Shown here: piece after piece, positions 8,760 to 17,926 of the stretch | Layout of the letters: each line of letters starts with the position of its first letter | Numbering within the stretch: position 1 is the first letter of the stretch | DNA from: Gammaproteobacteria bacterium | GTDB lineage: Bacteria; Pseudomonadota; Gammaproteobacteria; Pseudomonadales; Azotimanducaceae | Length of the DNA: 64,000 bases | Reading direction: 5' to 3' | NCBI GenBank assembly: GCA_002690865.1 | Contig: NZGG01000046.1 | Coordinates: 82,034-146,033 of the forward strand | The notes under the pieces: generated by a model | Seen by the model: the letters and a program-made list of their open reading frames with translations, nothing else | What the model was told of the DNA's origin: nothing | Database searches by the model: none | Program-made: the position numbers and the translations under genes

Positions 8760-9962
8760 TTATCTGATCGGTCTGGGTTTGTGCCACACTGGTGGATGTG
8801 CCCTAATTGCATCTTCATTCAATTCACAGCCCCAACCTGGGCGATCGGGGACCATAAGATACCCATCTACAATTTCTGGCGGATGCAAAACTAGTTCATC
8901 TTTCCAGGGCACCTCATCGACATCTATCTCCATGATTCTAAAATTCGGAATAGCGGCACAAAAATGTGCGCTCATCATTGTGGCGAGGTGACCATAAAAG
9001 TTATGAGGCGCGATATTGACTTCATAAGCGTCTGCTAAAGCGGCAATCTTGTAGGACTGCCACACGCCATTCCAAGGCACATCGACAATGGCTACATCCA
9101 CTGCCTGAGCCTGAAAATACTGGCGGAATTCTCTTATCCCATATAACGATTCACAAGATGCTATTGGAATTTCTGATTGATTACGAATATACGAGAGTGC
9201 TTCCGAATTGTAGATATCCATCTCACACCAGCATAAATCTTGAGTTGCGAGCGCGCGCAACATTTTTATATAACCTTCTGGGTTAAAGTTGAAATTAGTA
9301 TCTAACATGATGTCGACATCACCCCCGGTGCCGTCATGAAATGCCTCAATCTCATCACAAACAGAATTAATCAGGGCCTTCTCAGCATTTCTTTCAGGAA
9401 AGGACCTACGCCACCCATGTGTATATTTTCCTTCACCCCCAAGAACATTATTGAAAATGAACATATTACATTTCAACGCTGTATAACCAGCTGCTTTAAC
9501 CTCAGCACCCAGTAACCTAATATCCTCTAAAGAGTTAAGCACAGGCTTACCCACTTGAGATGCCATATCTTGACTCATTCGGTAAGTTCCGCAATGACTC
9601 CAATAAAGTCTTAGTCGATCTCTTACAGCCCCTCCAAGCAGTTGATATACAGGAACACCCAAAGCCTTACCTTTAATATCAAGGATTGCATTTTCGATTG
9701 CTGCAATCGCCTGAGCATTAATTCCACCTGGAGCTTGACGTGTTATCGCGTATAGTCTGGCAAATATAACCTCATTATCGAGTGGATTTGAACCAATAAT
9801 AGTTGGCGACAGTTGGTCAATAACTCCTGATAGGCCCATGCTCCCGTAGGATTGGTTGTACTCGCTATAGCCTACGATTCCGTCATCTGTCGTAATCTTT
9901 AGGAAGGATAGATTAGCCCAACCAACATTACAGTGAAGACTTTCAATGGACACAATTTTCAT
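8760..9962 (-). CDS. Mandelate racemase/muconate lactonizing family dehydratase
   Basis: This enolase-superfamily enzyme (400 residues) most likely abstracts the proton alpha to a carboxylate of a sugar acid and eliminates water. The N-terminal capping domain spans about residues 1-130 and the barrel about 131-380. Likely metal ligands are D221 ('MLDTNFNF'), E247 ('WCEMDIYN') and E271 ('SCESLYG'). Candidate catalytic residues are K164 on strand 2 ('ALKCNMF') and the D294/H320 pair ('DVPWNG', 'APHNFYGH') on strands 6 and 7. Insertion between two sulfatase genes on each side, all in one direction, suggests it acts on the desulfated sugar after oxidation. Candidate substrates such as fuconate, galactonate or mannonate cannot be told apart here; a racemase or epimerase role is possible. 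Confidence 0.8.
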   Translation of the reverse strand: MKIVSIESLHCNVGWANLSFLKITTDDGIVGYSEYNQSYGSMGLSGVIDQLSPTIIGSNPLDNEVIFARLYAITRQAPGGINAQAIAAIENAILDIKGKALGVPVYQLLGGAVRDRLRLYWSHCGTYRMSQDMASQVGKPVLNSLEDIRLLGAEVKAAGYTALKCNMFIFNNVLGGEGKYTHGWRRSFPERNAEKALINSVCDEIEAFHDGTGGDVDIMLDTNFNFNPEGYIKMLRALATQDLCWCEMDIYNSEALSYIRNQSEIPIASCESLYGIREFRQYFQAQAVDVAIVDVPWNGVWQSYKIAALADAYEVNIAPHNFYGHLATMMSAHFCAAIPNFRIMEIDVDEVPWKDELVLHPPEIVDGYLMVPDRPGWGCELNEDAIRAHPPVWHKPRPIR

Positions 9963-9985
9963 TATTTTTTGACTCTCATTATTAT

Positions 9986-11356
9986 TTAATTAGCCTGATA
10001 TAACTGACTTTGTACAACACGCTCAAGAATCCTTAATCTCAGATCATCCTGATAACTCCGGTATTTTGGTTCTCCAGCAAGATTATCTTCTTCAAGGGGA
10101 TCATTTTTTCGATCAAACAACATGTAGACATCACCCGCTTCATTTAGAGCTGCTTTCCATTCCTCGTTCATTAGCATTAACTCTCCGCCAATTTCTGATA
10201 GCGCATCGTCTCGATGACTCGAACCATCAAGCGCACTAACAAAAGATTTACCAAATTGACGATAGCCGAGTTCCCCACCAGCTAGCTCTACGAGCGTAGG
10301 GCCCAAATCAACGGTCTCAACAGGTGATTTGTTTACGACCCCTAGTTTCTGCATACCAGCTCTTTTTAAAATTAGCGGAACTCTTACAGCCCCGTCATAA
10401 AAATTACTTTTAGAGATCAGCCCATGGTCACCATTCATTTCTCCATGATCCGATGTAAACGCGATTATCGTTGACTCCAACTCTCCACGCTCAGTAACTA
10501 AGTCAAGAATCTTACCTATCTGATGATCTATCAATGAAATACTACCAGCATAATCAGCCCTCATTGCAGCAACTTCACCATCCTCGAAATGAGGACTGTT
10601 TCTCTGCATCATTAAATCCACCCTACCTCTCGGTCGAGATAAAGCCTCAGTGTGACCAGCTGGATTTGGCATCAATTCGGGAGCATACATACTCGCATAA
10701 GGTTCTGGCGTGTCCCACGGCTGATGTGGTCCTCCCCAACTAACCCAGCAAAACCAAGGCTTCTCTGAATCATATGCTGAAAGATAACGTCTAGCTTGTT
10801 GTCCAACATAAACGTCGTAATAATAATCCAATGGTAATGTTGACGGACGAACCACGTACTGTTTGTGTGCAAAACGGTCCTCAAAGTCTGCGCGATATTC
10901 TTCTAGAAAGCCTTCTCTTTCCCAAACTGCAACCATATTACTCATTCCCTTCGCGCTTGCACGAGGCCCAGCAATTTCATCTAAATCATCTAAACCAAGA
11001 GAATGTAGTAGTGATTCATTGTCACGAAGATCAGCCCCACCATGCGGTGTCAGATGCGTCTTACCAAATACACTTGTGCGGTAACCTAATGATCTGATTG
11101 AACTCATCCAAGTGTTGCTTTGAAAAGGCAATCTATAAGGTATGTGATTCCATACTCCGTTATTGTGGGGATATTGACCCGTTGCAAGTGTCACTCGCGC
11201 CGGGACACACACTGGCGAGGTGGTGATACAATTAGTGAACTGCGTGCCACAACAGGCAATACGATCCAGGTTCGGCGTTTTGACCCAGTTTCCGCTAGAC
11301 CCTAATGCATCCCAACGATGTTGATCTGTCATCAGAAATAGAATATTCGGATGCAC
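9986..11356 (-). CDS. S1 sulfatase (456 residues), choline-sulfatase/phosphonate hydrolase-like
   Basis: The sequence opens with 'PNILFLMTDQHRWDALG', the DQHRxD signature of the choline sulfatase and phosphonate monoester hydrolase branch. C50 lies in 'CVPARVTLATGQYPH' (formylglycine site) and the second metal motif is 'IIAFTSDHGEMNGDHG'. There is no signal peptide. The start is GTG, and its G is also the last base of the upstream TAG stop (TAGTG), so translation is probably coupled to the upstream sulfatase. Many enzymes of this branch act on sulfated monosaccharides. Promiscuity toward phosphonates or phosphodiesters is known in the branch and cannot be excluded. Confidence 0.85.
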   Translation of the reverse strand: MHPNILFLMTDQHRWDALGSSGNWVKTPNLDRIACCGTQFTNCITTSPVCVPARVTLATGQYPHNNGVWNHIPYRLPFQSNTWMSSIRSLGYRTSVFGKTHLTPHGGADLRDNESLLHSLGLDDLDEIAGPRASAKGMSNMVAVWEREGFLEEYRADFEDRFAHKQYVVRPSTLPLDYYYDVYVGQQARRYLSAYDSEKPWFCWVSWGGPHQPWDTPEPYASMYAPELMPNPAGHTEALSRPRGRVDLMMQRNSPHFEDGEVAAMRADYAGSISLIDHQIGKILDLVTERGELESTIIAFTSDHGEMNGDHGLISKSNFYDGAVRVPLILKRAGMQKLGVVNKSPVETVDLGPTLVELAGGELGYRQFGKSFVSALDGSSHRDDALSEIGGELMLMNEEWKAALNEAGDVYMLFDRKNDPLEEDNLAGEPKYRSYQDDLRLRILERVVQSQLYQAN

Positions 11357-12807
11357 TATCTTTCATCTACCCATGGGAAACGATAAGCAAAAGCATCTGG
11401 CTTGCCCACACGGTTAAGCTGACCACGTCCGGTTACAGGGAGACTGAGACCATCCATTTCAGGATCTACATTTCTAGAAAACCATTCCTCCAGCTCGTCA
11501 CGTAATGAGTTAATCCGATCCGCGTATCCCGGGGTATTAAACAGGTTAAACTTCTCGTCCGGATCGGTAGCAATGTTGTATAGTTCATGTGGTCCGCCGG
11601 GATACCTCCAAACTAATTTCCATTCTCTTGAACGAATCATCCGAACAGGTCCATACTCATCAAATACATAGATACTATGATGCTTTTTTAGAGGCTCACC
11701 TGACAAAAGAGACGCGAAGGAACAACCAGGCGAACCGTCTGGAGTATGATCAGCCGCACCGATATATTCCATTAAGGTAGGCAGCCAATCGTATTGACTT
11801 AGCAGATCAGCATTGACTTCATTTTCTGGCACATGACCCGGACGACTCATTAAACAAGGCACCTTAACACTGGAATCAAACATGTTCTGTGGCCATGTTG
11901 CATTGCCTTTACCGATGACACCGTGGTGACACATATTCATCCCGTTATCACCCATAAACACAACTAAAGTATTACTGCGGAGATTTTTTTTCTCCAACCA
12001 ATCTAAAAGCCGACCAATCTGACAGTCCATCTCTTCTATCGCGGTGAAATATCCTGTAAGCGTTTTTTTTCTTCGAGCAGCAGTCACCGGCTTCGCATTA
12101 AAACCAGCCGGCAAGGGCTCATTTACATCCGGTACGGAATTAAACGCACAATTGTGATGATAATCATCCCATAAGGTTAACGGATGGTGTTCTCGTCCCC
12201 ATGGTGCGTGAGGTGCTGTATAGTGCAGCGAGAGACCAAAAGGTCGTTCCTCTTCCTCCTGATCTTCTAAAAACTTTAATGCCTTATTCGTAAAGATCTC
12301 TGACGCATAGCTTTTATGATTTTGCAAACACCCATCCTCCACAATGGGGACATTATAGTAATTAGTTCCCCCGTAGGGCATTGGATTCCAGCGATCAAAG
12401 CCGCATTTCGGTTCAATACTATCGCCAAGATGCCATTTACCTACAAAACAAGTGTCATAGCCGAGCTCACTCAATAAATTTGGATAGCTCGGCATACCAC
12501 CTAGAAAATCAATGGTATCAGCCGGTACTTTTTGTTTGAGTCCGCCTTTACTGGTGTTGGATTGCCACATAAGAGCATCATGAACACCATGCTGAGATGG
12601 AATCCTACCTGTCAGAATGGATGCCCTAGCAGGCGAACACACAGGTGAGGTACAGAAGAAATTATCAAATCGGATACCTTGATGAGCAAGGCGATCTAAA
12701 TTGGGTGTCCTCACCTCATCATTACCAGCGCAGCCCATAGCCCAAGCACCCTGATCATCGCTGAGGATAAAAATAACATTTGGTTTTTTCTGTTGGTGAC
12801 TCGCCAA
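11356..12807 (-). CDS. S1 sulfatase (483 residues), first gene of the sulfatase operon
   Basis: The N-terminus 'KPNVIFILSDDQGAWAMGCAG' gives the metal-binding DD, C57 is in 'CSPARASILTGR', 'CFVGKWHLGD' supplies the conserved Lys and His, and 'LVVFMGDNGMNMCHHG' is the second metal motif. No export signal is visible. The start must be TTG: a TAA lies two codons upstream in frame and there is no ATG before the core fold; AGGG stands about 9 bases before it. Being promoter-proximal, divergent from the PhyH gene across a 200-base spacer, it defines the operon of four sulfatases plus one dehydratase. The sulfate ester removed is unknown. Confidence 0.87.
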   Translation of the reverse strand: MASHQQKKPNVIFILSDDQGAWAMGCAGNDEVRTPNLDRLAHQGIRFDNFFCTSPVCSPARASILTGRIPSQHGVHDALMWQSNTSKGGLKQKVPADTIDFLGGMPSYPNLLSELGYDTCFVGKWHLGDSIEPKCGFDRWNPMPYGGTNYYNVPIVEDGCLQNHKSYASEIFTNKALKFLEDQEEEERPFGLSLHYTAPHAPWGREHHPLTLWDDYHHNCAFNSVPDVNEPLPAGFNAKPVTAARRKKTLTGYFTAIEEMDCQIGRLLDWLEKKNLRSNTLVVFMGDNGMNMCHHGVIGKGNATWPQNMFDSSVKVPCLMSRPGHVPENEVNADLLSQYDWLPTLMEYIGAADHTPDGSPGCSFASLLSGEPLKKHHSIYVFDEYGPVRMIRSREWKLVWRYPGGPHELYNIATDPDEKFNLFNTPGYADRINSLRDELEEWFSRNVDPEMDGLSLPVTGRGQLNRVGKPDAFAYRFPWVDER

Positions 12808-12940
12808 CGGTTAAGCCCTTTAAAACCTTTGTTCTTATTGCTTGTAGACGTTTATGGTCAATGAATCATCATTTTTTAGTGAGGTGGTAAGCTACAAATG
12901 CGTCTCCATAAGTACCATTGTATACTTTTCTTCTAGCCTC

Positions 12941-12957
12941 AAGCGATCTATTCGCTT
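12941..12957. promoter_or_regulatory. Palindrome in the divergent spacer, possible operator
   Basis: AAGCGA-TCTAT-TCGCTT is a perfect 6-bp dyad with a 5-base centre, lying 49 bases before the PhyH start and between the divergent sulfatase and PhyH transcription units. A TATACT box stands about 20 bases upstream. A sugar-responsive repressor site is a guess; no regulator gene is in the window. Confidence 0.25.
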
Positions 12958-13006
12958 TTGACTGAAGTAGGCAGATAATGAACGGTTAAGAAGAGGAGAA
13001 CTATCT

Positions 13007-13852
13007 ATGTCAAATGCTCAACTGGAACGTGACGGCCTCGCTGGCCCATTTATGCTAGCGGATACTTCGACACTCGATCAAGTAAGCGAAATAGCGACTG
13101 AGCTAGAGTATCTGCAAGCCCAGCAAAATAAACTTGCGCGTCTTTCAGGACAGCAAGACCTGATGCGTTGGACGACTCTCCTAAATAGGCATATGGCATT
13201 CCAAGTTGTTCAAGATGTATTAAATGATACGAGCATACATTCAGTCGTAGCTGATTGCTTTGGCACTAACCTGATCCTTTGGCAGACGAAATTTTTTCCT
13301 AAATATCCGGGAGTCGGAGAAAATTATTGGCATCATGATCGTATAATTGAAAATGGTAATGACCCAATAAATGTCTACGATACGACCAATCACTTTTCTT
13401 TTGTAATTGCCCTTACTGATTTGGGAACAGAAGCAGGTCGACTTGAATATATCAGAGGCTCTCATAAACCCATTGAGGGCCTAGATAGAGATATGCCACG
13501 CATATTTGATGACATGCCTGAAGTAGCAGTGGAAAGAATCACTCCACTGACTCTGAAAAAAGGAGAGTTCGCCGTCTTTCATTCTCAGGTCCTACATCGA
13601 AGTTTAGCTTATGGCCATAAAGAAGAGGACTGGAGCCCCAACTACTTTGGAAAACCTAATCCAGAATTACGCGGTAAGGCTGACAAACGCTCTGGAAGAA
13701 TATCTCTTGCAGCAAGGCTTGCCAGAAAAGACACGATAATACCGGAGAAATCAGGAGCCAATCCAGCGGGAGCTACTAGAGCGATCGCTGAACCGATGCC
13801 ATATTACAGTCTTGATAATATGGATAGATCGGCCATTATGACGTTCAATTGA
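13007..13852 (+). CDS. Phytanoyl-CoA dioxygenase (PhyH) family protein
   Basis: This is a non-haem Fe(II)/2-oxoglutarate oxygenase of 281 residues. The facial triad is visible as H109-x-D111 in 'YWHHDRI' and a distal His, probably H197, in 'FHSQVLHRSL'. 'GTEAGRLEYIRGSH' is the strand that normally follows the HxD motif in this family. A purine-rich site (AAGAGGAGA) precedes the ATG. It heads a plus-strand run with a sugar isomerase-like gene and a Gfo/Idh/MocA dehydrogenase, divergent from the sulfatase operon. PhyH proteins hydroxylate very diverse small molecules; oxidative removal of a methyl, amine or sulfate group from the imported substrate is conceivable, but nothing in the sequence fixes it. 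Confidence 0.8.
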   Translation: MSNAQLERDGLAGPFMLADTSTLDQVSEIATELEYLQAQQNKLARLSGQQDLMRWTTLLNRHMAFQVVQDVLNDTSIHSVVADCFGTNLILWQTKFFPKYPGVGENYWHHDRIIENGNDPINVYDTTNHFSFVIALTDLGTEAGRLEYIRGSHKPIEGLDRDMPRIFDDMPEVAVERITPLTLKKGEFAVFHSQVLHRSLAYGHKEEDWSPNYFGKPNPELRGKADKRSGRISLAARLARKDTIIPEKSGANPAGATRAIAEPMPYYSLDNMDRSAIMTFN

Positions 13853-13957
13853 AACATCAATATTAACTTCTAGTTTATCGAAAATAATGTGCTTTTACTT
13901 TATAACTACTGATGGGGATTCCACCGTGTTATTGAGTAGGAAAGATAAGGAAAAATA

Positions 13958-14794
13958 ATGCAAGTAGGAACTATGTCAGGCATCTTCCAACGTGAAACTC
14001 TTGAAGAAACTCTCGATGCAAGTCTCGAACACAATATCCATCACCTCCAGTTTAATTGGGGATCAGCGCACCCATCAGGCCCATTGCCCGAAGTTATCGA
14101 TAAGATTGCTGAATACGCCGGTACTGAGTTCAAAAAACGCAAGATGTTTGTTGCTGCTGTTGCGGGTAATGCCAATATGGTGGATATAGAACCAGAGAAA
14201 AGACAGAAGGCAATCGACAAGTTACTAATGATTATTCCGGCCTGTGCAAAAATTGGAACGAGGGTGATAGCAACATGTACGGGCTCTCGAAATCCAGAAA
14301 GCATGTGGCGAGATCACCCCGACAACCAATCAGATGAAACATGGAAAACCCTACGGAGCACGTTGGAGAGAATCTTACCCGCTGCCGAGGCAGCCGGTGT
14401 CGATATCGCTTTTGAGCCTGAGTATAACAACGTCTGTCAGAATGCTCGTCTAAGTCGACAACTAATTGATGAAATGGCTTCTCCTAGGCTGAAGGTAGTA
14501 ATGGATGCTGCCAATATTTTTGGTAAAAATGACCTGTCGCGAATGACCGAAGTACTGGACGAAGCCTTTGATTTGCTCGGGGATTATATCGCCATCGCCC
14601 ATGGGAAGGACCTTGATCATGGTGGCGATGCCGGACACCTCGCCGCTGGCACTGGCAAACTCGACTATGCGCACTACGTCAAACTATTATGTAGTTTGTC
14701 ACTTGACGTCCCAGTCATACTTCATGGACTCACAGAGCAGCAGCTGCCCGAGAGTGCAGCGATGCTAAGACGTCACGCAGCCAACTATCAGTAG
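13958..14794 (+). CDS. Sugar phosphate isomerase/epimerase-like TIM-barrel protein
   Basis: At 278 residues this matches the xylose isomerase-like (AP endonuclease 2) barrel family. Strand-end acidic and His residues expected for a divalent metal are seen in 'IAFEPEYNN', 'KVVMDAANIF', 'IAIAHGKDLDHGG' and 'VILHGLTE'. The last segment has His where many relatives have Glu ('IEH'), so the metal site may be altered. Such proteins isomerise or epimerise keto-sugars or inositols. The gene lies 105 bases after PhyH and 11 bases before the Gfo/Idh/MocA gene, so the two latter are likely co-translated parts of one sugar pathway. Confidence 0.75.
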   Translation: MQVGTMSGIFQRETLEETLDASLEHNIHHLQFNWGSAHPSGPLPEVIDKIAEYAGTEFKKRKMFVAAVAGNANMVDIEPEKRQKAIDKLLMIIPACAKIGTRVIATCTGSRNPESMWRDHPDNQSDETWKTLRSTLERILPAAEAAGVDIAFEPEYNNVCQNARLSRQLIDEMASPRLKVVMDAANIFGKNDLSRMTEVLDEAFDLLGDYIAIAHGKDLDHGGDAGHLAAGTGKLDYAHYVKLLCSLSLDVPVILHGLTEQQLPESAAMLRRHAANYQ

Positions 14795-14805
14795 GTAAAA
14801 GAAAT

Positions 14806-16014
14806 ATGAAAGCAAAAATCGGTCTTCTAGGATGTGGTAATCCGTCACGTAATTGGTACATGCCAACATTAAAAGAACTAACCAAACGCGGTGAAATAGA
14901 GTGGGTGGCTCTATGTGATATGGATGAAAAACTCGCCAAGGAATACGGCGAGCATTATAGCGTGCCTTATTATACAAGCCTCGATGAAATGTTGGACAAG
15001 AACAAGGACCTAACGGCAGTTTGCATTGTCACCAGTGATCCTCTTCACCACGTACTAGGATCACAAGTCGCAGAGCGCGGAGTTCACGTCATGGTAGAAA
15101 AACCGATGGCAATGACGTTACCCGCCTGCGATATGATTATCGATGCCTGCCGACGAAACAATGTACATTTCGAAGTGGCCGAAAACTATTTTCGTTGGTC
15201 TAAACAGCGATTAATTTTAAAGCTTATTAAAGAAGGGGTCCTTGGAGATATAGTTCGGGTTTATTTTTCTGAGCCCAAAAGACAGCTGCCATTTGAGCCA
15301 AAGGTGTCCTATAGCGATTTAGGTCGACCTATTTCAGGTTTTGGGAGGACCGGCGGCATGGTTATGGATATGGGGGCTCACCGATTATCCCAATTACGAC
15401 TATATGCTCAAAGTAATGCAAAACAAATTACTGCTACCGTCCGTAGATATCGTTCTGACCCTACCATTCTTGCTGAAGACTGGGCGCACGCAATGATTGA
15501 ATTTGAAAGTGGCGCAATGGGTATTTACGAAACATCTCGGGTTGGAGAACTCCAAAAGTATTGTCAAATAACAGGAACACGAGGGGGCATTCTTGACCAT
15601 GACTATATGGCATCAGACATTCCTCTTCGCCTACTGGATGGTGAAGAGTGGAAAGATATTCACGTTGAAACAGAGCGGCGAAATATCGGTGGTGTCGATG
15701 TGCTGCAACGAATTATTGTGCATACTAATCCACAAATCGTTTACGAAAATCCTTTCAGAAACTACATGATCAATGACTGGTGTGTGGGTCATGCTGCAGA
15801 AATTATGAGTATTGCCAATGCTGCAATCAACGATGAACCTGCAGAATACGGACTGGGCGGACGCCAGGATGTAGAAATGGCGATGGCCATATACGAGTCT
15901 TCACTCAAAGGAACCATACCTATTAAGCTACCCCTTGAAGGAATTACTGACTACGAAAAAGCATTGCATGAAGACTACCTTGAAAAATTTGGGCAGCCAA
16001 TCATTCCAACTTAA
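14806..16014 (+). CDS. Gfo/Idh/MocA family oxidoreductase
   Basis: The N-terminal Rossmann fold opens with 'IGLLGCGNPSRNWYMPTL' for NAD(P) binding, and the family hallmark E98-K99-P100 is in 'VMVEKPMAMT' with the catalytic-type lysine. The C-terminal alpha/beta domain begins with 'FEVAENYFRWSKQ'. At 402 residues it is slightly longer than average. These enzymes oxidise or reduce sugars, inositols and sugar acids, often paired with a xylose-isomerase-like barrel as here. The end of the gene is followed 37 bases later by a binding-protein gene in the same direction, consistent with uptake and oxidation of one substrate. Confidence 0.85.
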   Translation: MKAKIGLLGCGNPSRNWYMPTLKELTKRGEIEWVALCDMDEKLAKEYGEHYSVPYYTSLDEMLDKNKDLTAVCIVTSDPLHHVLGSQVAERGVHVMVEKPMAMTLPACDMIIDACRRNNVHFEVAENYFRWSKQRLILKLIKEGVLGDIVRVYFSEPKRQLPFEPKVSYSDLGRPISGFGRTGGMVMDMGAHRLSQLRLYAQSNAKQITATVRRYRSDPTILAEDWAHAMIEFESGAMGIYETSRVGELQKYCQITGTRGGILDHDYMASDIPLRLLDGEEWKDIHVETERRNIGGVDVLQRIIVHTNPQIVYENPFRNYMINDWCVGHAAEIMSIANAAINDEPAEYGLGGRQDVEMAMAIYESSLKGTIPIKLPLEGITDYEKALHEDYLEKFGQPIIPT

Positions 16015-16051
16015 AGTGAGCTCAAGAGGCAAAGTAGCCAGCTGGGGGAAG

Positions 16052-17899
16052 ATGAGGTTATTTCCTAAAAACAGAATTTGCCAACATACTTTTTGCAGCA
16101 TTCTAATTTTTTTCGTCTTTCTGCCAACCACGCTTTTTACTCTTGCAGAGCAGCCTGATTACCAACACGGAATCTCTCTTCTTCATGAGCTCAAGTATCC
16201 TCCAGATTTCGAGCATTTTGAATACGCCAATCCAAACGCACCTAAAGGTGGTGAACTAAAACTGGCCACCAATACCTATATCCAAAATTTTGCTGGCGTA
16301 CCAGGTACCGGGACGCCAAGTGCCCAAGGCCTAGGAAGAACTGTAGATCGACTCCTCATCAGAACAGCAGATGAACTATCGGGGCTCTATGGACAGCTTT
16401 TGAGTGGTATTGCTCTATCGGAAGATAAGCGATCTTTGTATCTACAAATCCACAAGAATGCTAGATGGCACGACGGTGTACCAATAACAACCAGAGATGT
16501 TAAGTTTTCTTATGAGGATCTACTTACACGAGTATTTGGAAAAGCCTATTTAGAAAGTTGGATTAAGTCGATGGAAATCCTCAATGACAAAGAACTTGTT
16601 TTGCATCATCGATATATTTTCACCAACTCAAATTTAGTGGCACTAACATGGTTTCCCATCCGTCCAGCACACTACTATGCAGATAAAGAACCAGGCGCTC
16701 CGACGCTTACACCACCGGTAGGGAGTGGTCCCTACCGTGTAGTTGAATTTAATAACGGGTTTGTACGCTATGAGCGGGTCAAGGATTACTGGGGGCGTGA
16801 TATTCCAGTCAATCGCGGCAGATATAATTTCGATTTCATACAATACGATGTCTATCGAGATGCGACAGTAGCACGAGAAGCTCTTCGCAAGGGACTATTC
16901 GATATCTATTTCGAAACTGACATCGGTCATTGGAAATCATCTTATGATATTCCTGCAGTCGAGAGAGGATTGCTGATTCAAGAAACCAGATCACTGAAAA
17001 AGTTCATCGGTCAGCAAACAGCCATCGTGTGGAATCTCGATCAGAAACAATTACAAGACGTCAGAGTTCGAGAAGCGCTGACGTTAGCATTCGATTTTGA
17101 GTGGCAGAATCGAGTTTTTCACCATAATACTCAATCACGAGCCAACAGTTATTTTGCCAATTCTGCTTTCGCTTCGACCGAACTCCCAAACGGATCAGAG
17201 CTAGTAATACTCGAAAACTATAGAGATCAAGTTCCAAAGCGAGTCTTTAAGGAACCTTTCTTATTACCGGTTTCAAATGGTAGCGATGTCAATCGCTCAG
17301 CGCTGAAGAGGGCCAAAGATCTACTTGTAGATGCTGGTTGGCAAATAAAAGATGGACGTTTAATTAATTTCGAAGGAAGACCATTTTTACTTGAATTGAC
17401 CACGCAGGACCCAGCAATGCGACGCATCCTCTTACCTTACATCGAGTCATTAAAGATATTAGGAATCGACGCCAAGCTTCGATTGCTGGACAGCATCGCT
17501 TGGATAAATTTTCTACGGCAACGTAAATTTGACGGGTACATACGAACGCACGATTTCTTAAACCCACCATTAGGAGAATTAGGAAGTTATTTCGGTTCAA
17601 AGACTACCGACATGGAGCTCGGGGGTAATATTGCCGGAATACGTGATCCCATCATCGATTTACTAATTCAGAATACGGAAGCAATAACTTCTATTGAGTC
17701 AGCTATCACAAATACTAGAGCACTCGATCGAGTATTGCTATGGGGCTTTTACCATCTTCCACTAAACGGTGTTGACAAAGAACGATTCGTCTTCTGGAAT
17801 AAGTTTGGCAGGCCCCAACAGGAGGCTGTCGGGAAATACGAGTATCTTATCGGGAGCGCAATCCGACTCATAGACAGCTGGTGGATTGTACCTATATAG
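16052..17899 (+). CDS. YejA-like extracellular solute-binding protein, family 5
   Basis: The frame extends upstream into the preceding gene, but the ATG chosen has GGGGGA just before it and is followed by a proper signal peptide ('FCSILIFFVFLPTTLFTLA', cleavage near AEQ). The mature start 'HGISLLHELKYPPDFEHFEYANPNAPKGG' is characteristic of the YejA subgroup, which binds peptides or the microcin C type of ligand in Enterobacteria; 'KDYWGRDIPVNRGRYNFD' is also typical. The 615-residue length fits. No permease or ATPase genes follow; the next gene is on the other strand. The protein is therefore an orphan binding protein that would need a transporter encoded elsewhere. Confidence 0.85.
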   Translation: MRLFPKNRICQHTFCSILIFFVFLPTTLFTLAEQPDYQHGISLLHELKYPPDFEHFEYANPNAPKGGELKLATNTYIQNFAGVPGTGTPSAQGLGRTVDRLLIRTADELSGLYGQLLSGIALSEDKRSLYLQIHKNARWHDGVPITTRDVKFSYEDLLTRVFGKAYLESWIKSMEILNDKELVLHHRYIFTNSNLVALTWFPIRPAHYYADKEPGAPTLTPPVGSGPYRVVEFNNGFVRYERVKDYWGRDIPVNRGRYNFDFIQYDVYRDATVAREALRKGLFDIYFETDIGHWKSSYDIPAVERGLLIQETRSLKKFIGQQTAIVWNLDQKQLQDVRVREALTLAFDFEWQNRVFHHNTQSRANSYFANSAFASTELPNGSELVILENYRDQVPKRVFKEPFLLPVSNGSDVNRSALKRAKDLLVDAGWQIKDGRLINFEGRPFLLELTTQDPAMRRILLPYIESLKILGIDAKLRLLDSIAWINFLRQRKFDGYIRTHDFLNPPLGELGSYFGSKTTDMELGGNIAGIRDPIIDLLIQNTEAITSIESAITNTRALDRVLLWGFYHLPLNGVDKERFVFWNKFGRPQQEAVGKYEYLIGSAIRLIDSWWIVPI

Positions 17900-17926
17900 G
17901 TTAGTGGGTCGTCTCAATAGAAAAGA

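Noticed and set aside
15935-16051. Upstream extension of the YejA-like protein overlapping the Gfo/Idh/MocA gene
   Set aside because: The extension lies inside another gene, and a start with a good ribosome site directly before a signal peptide exists downstream.
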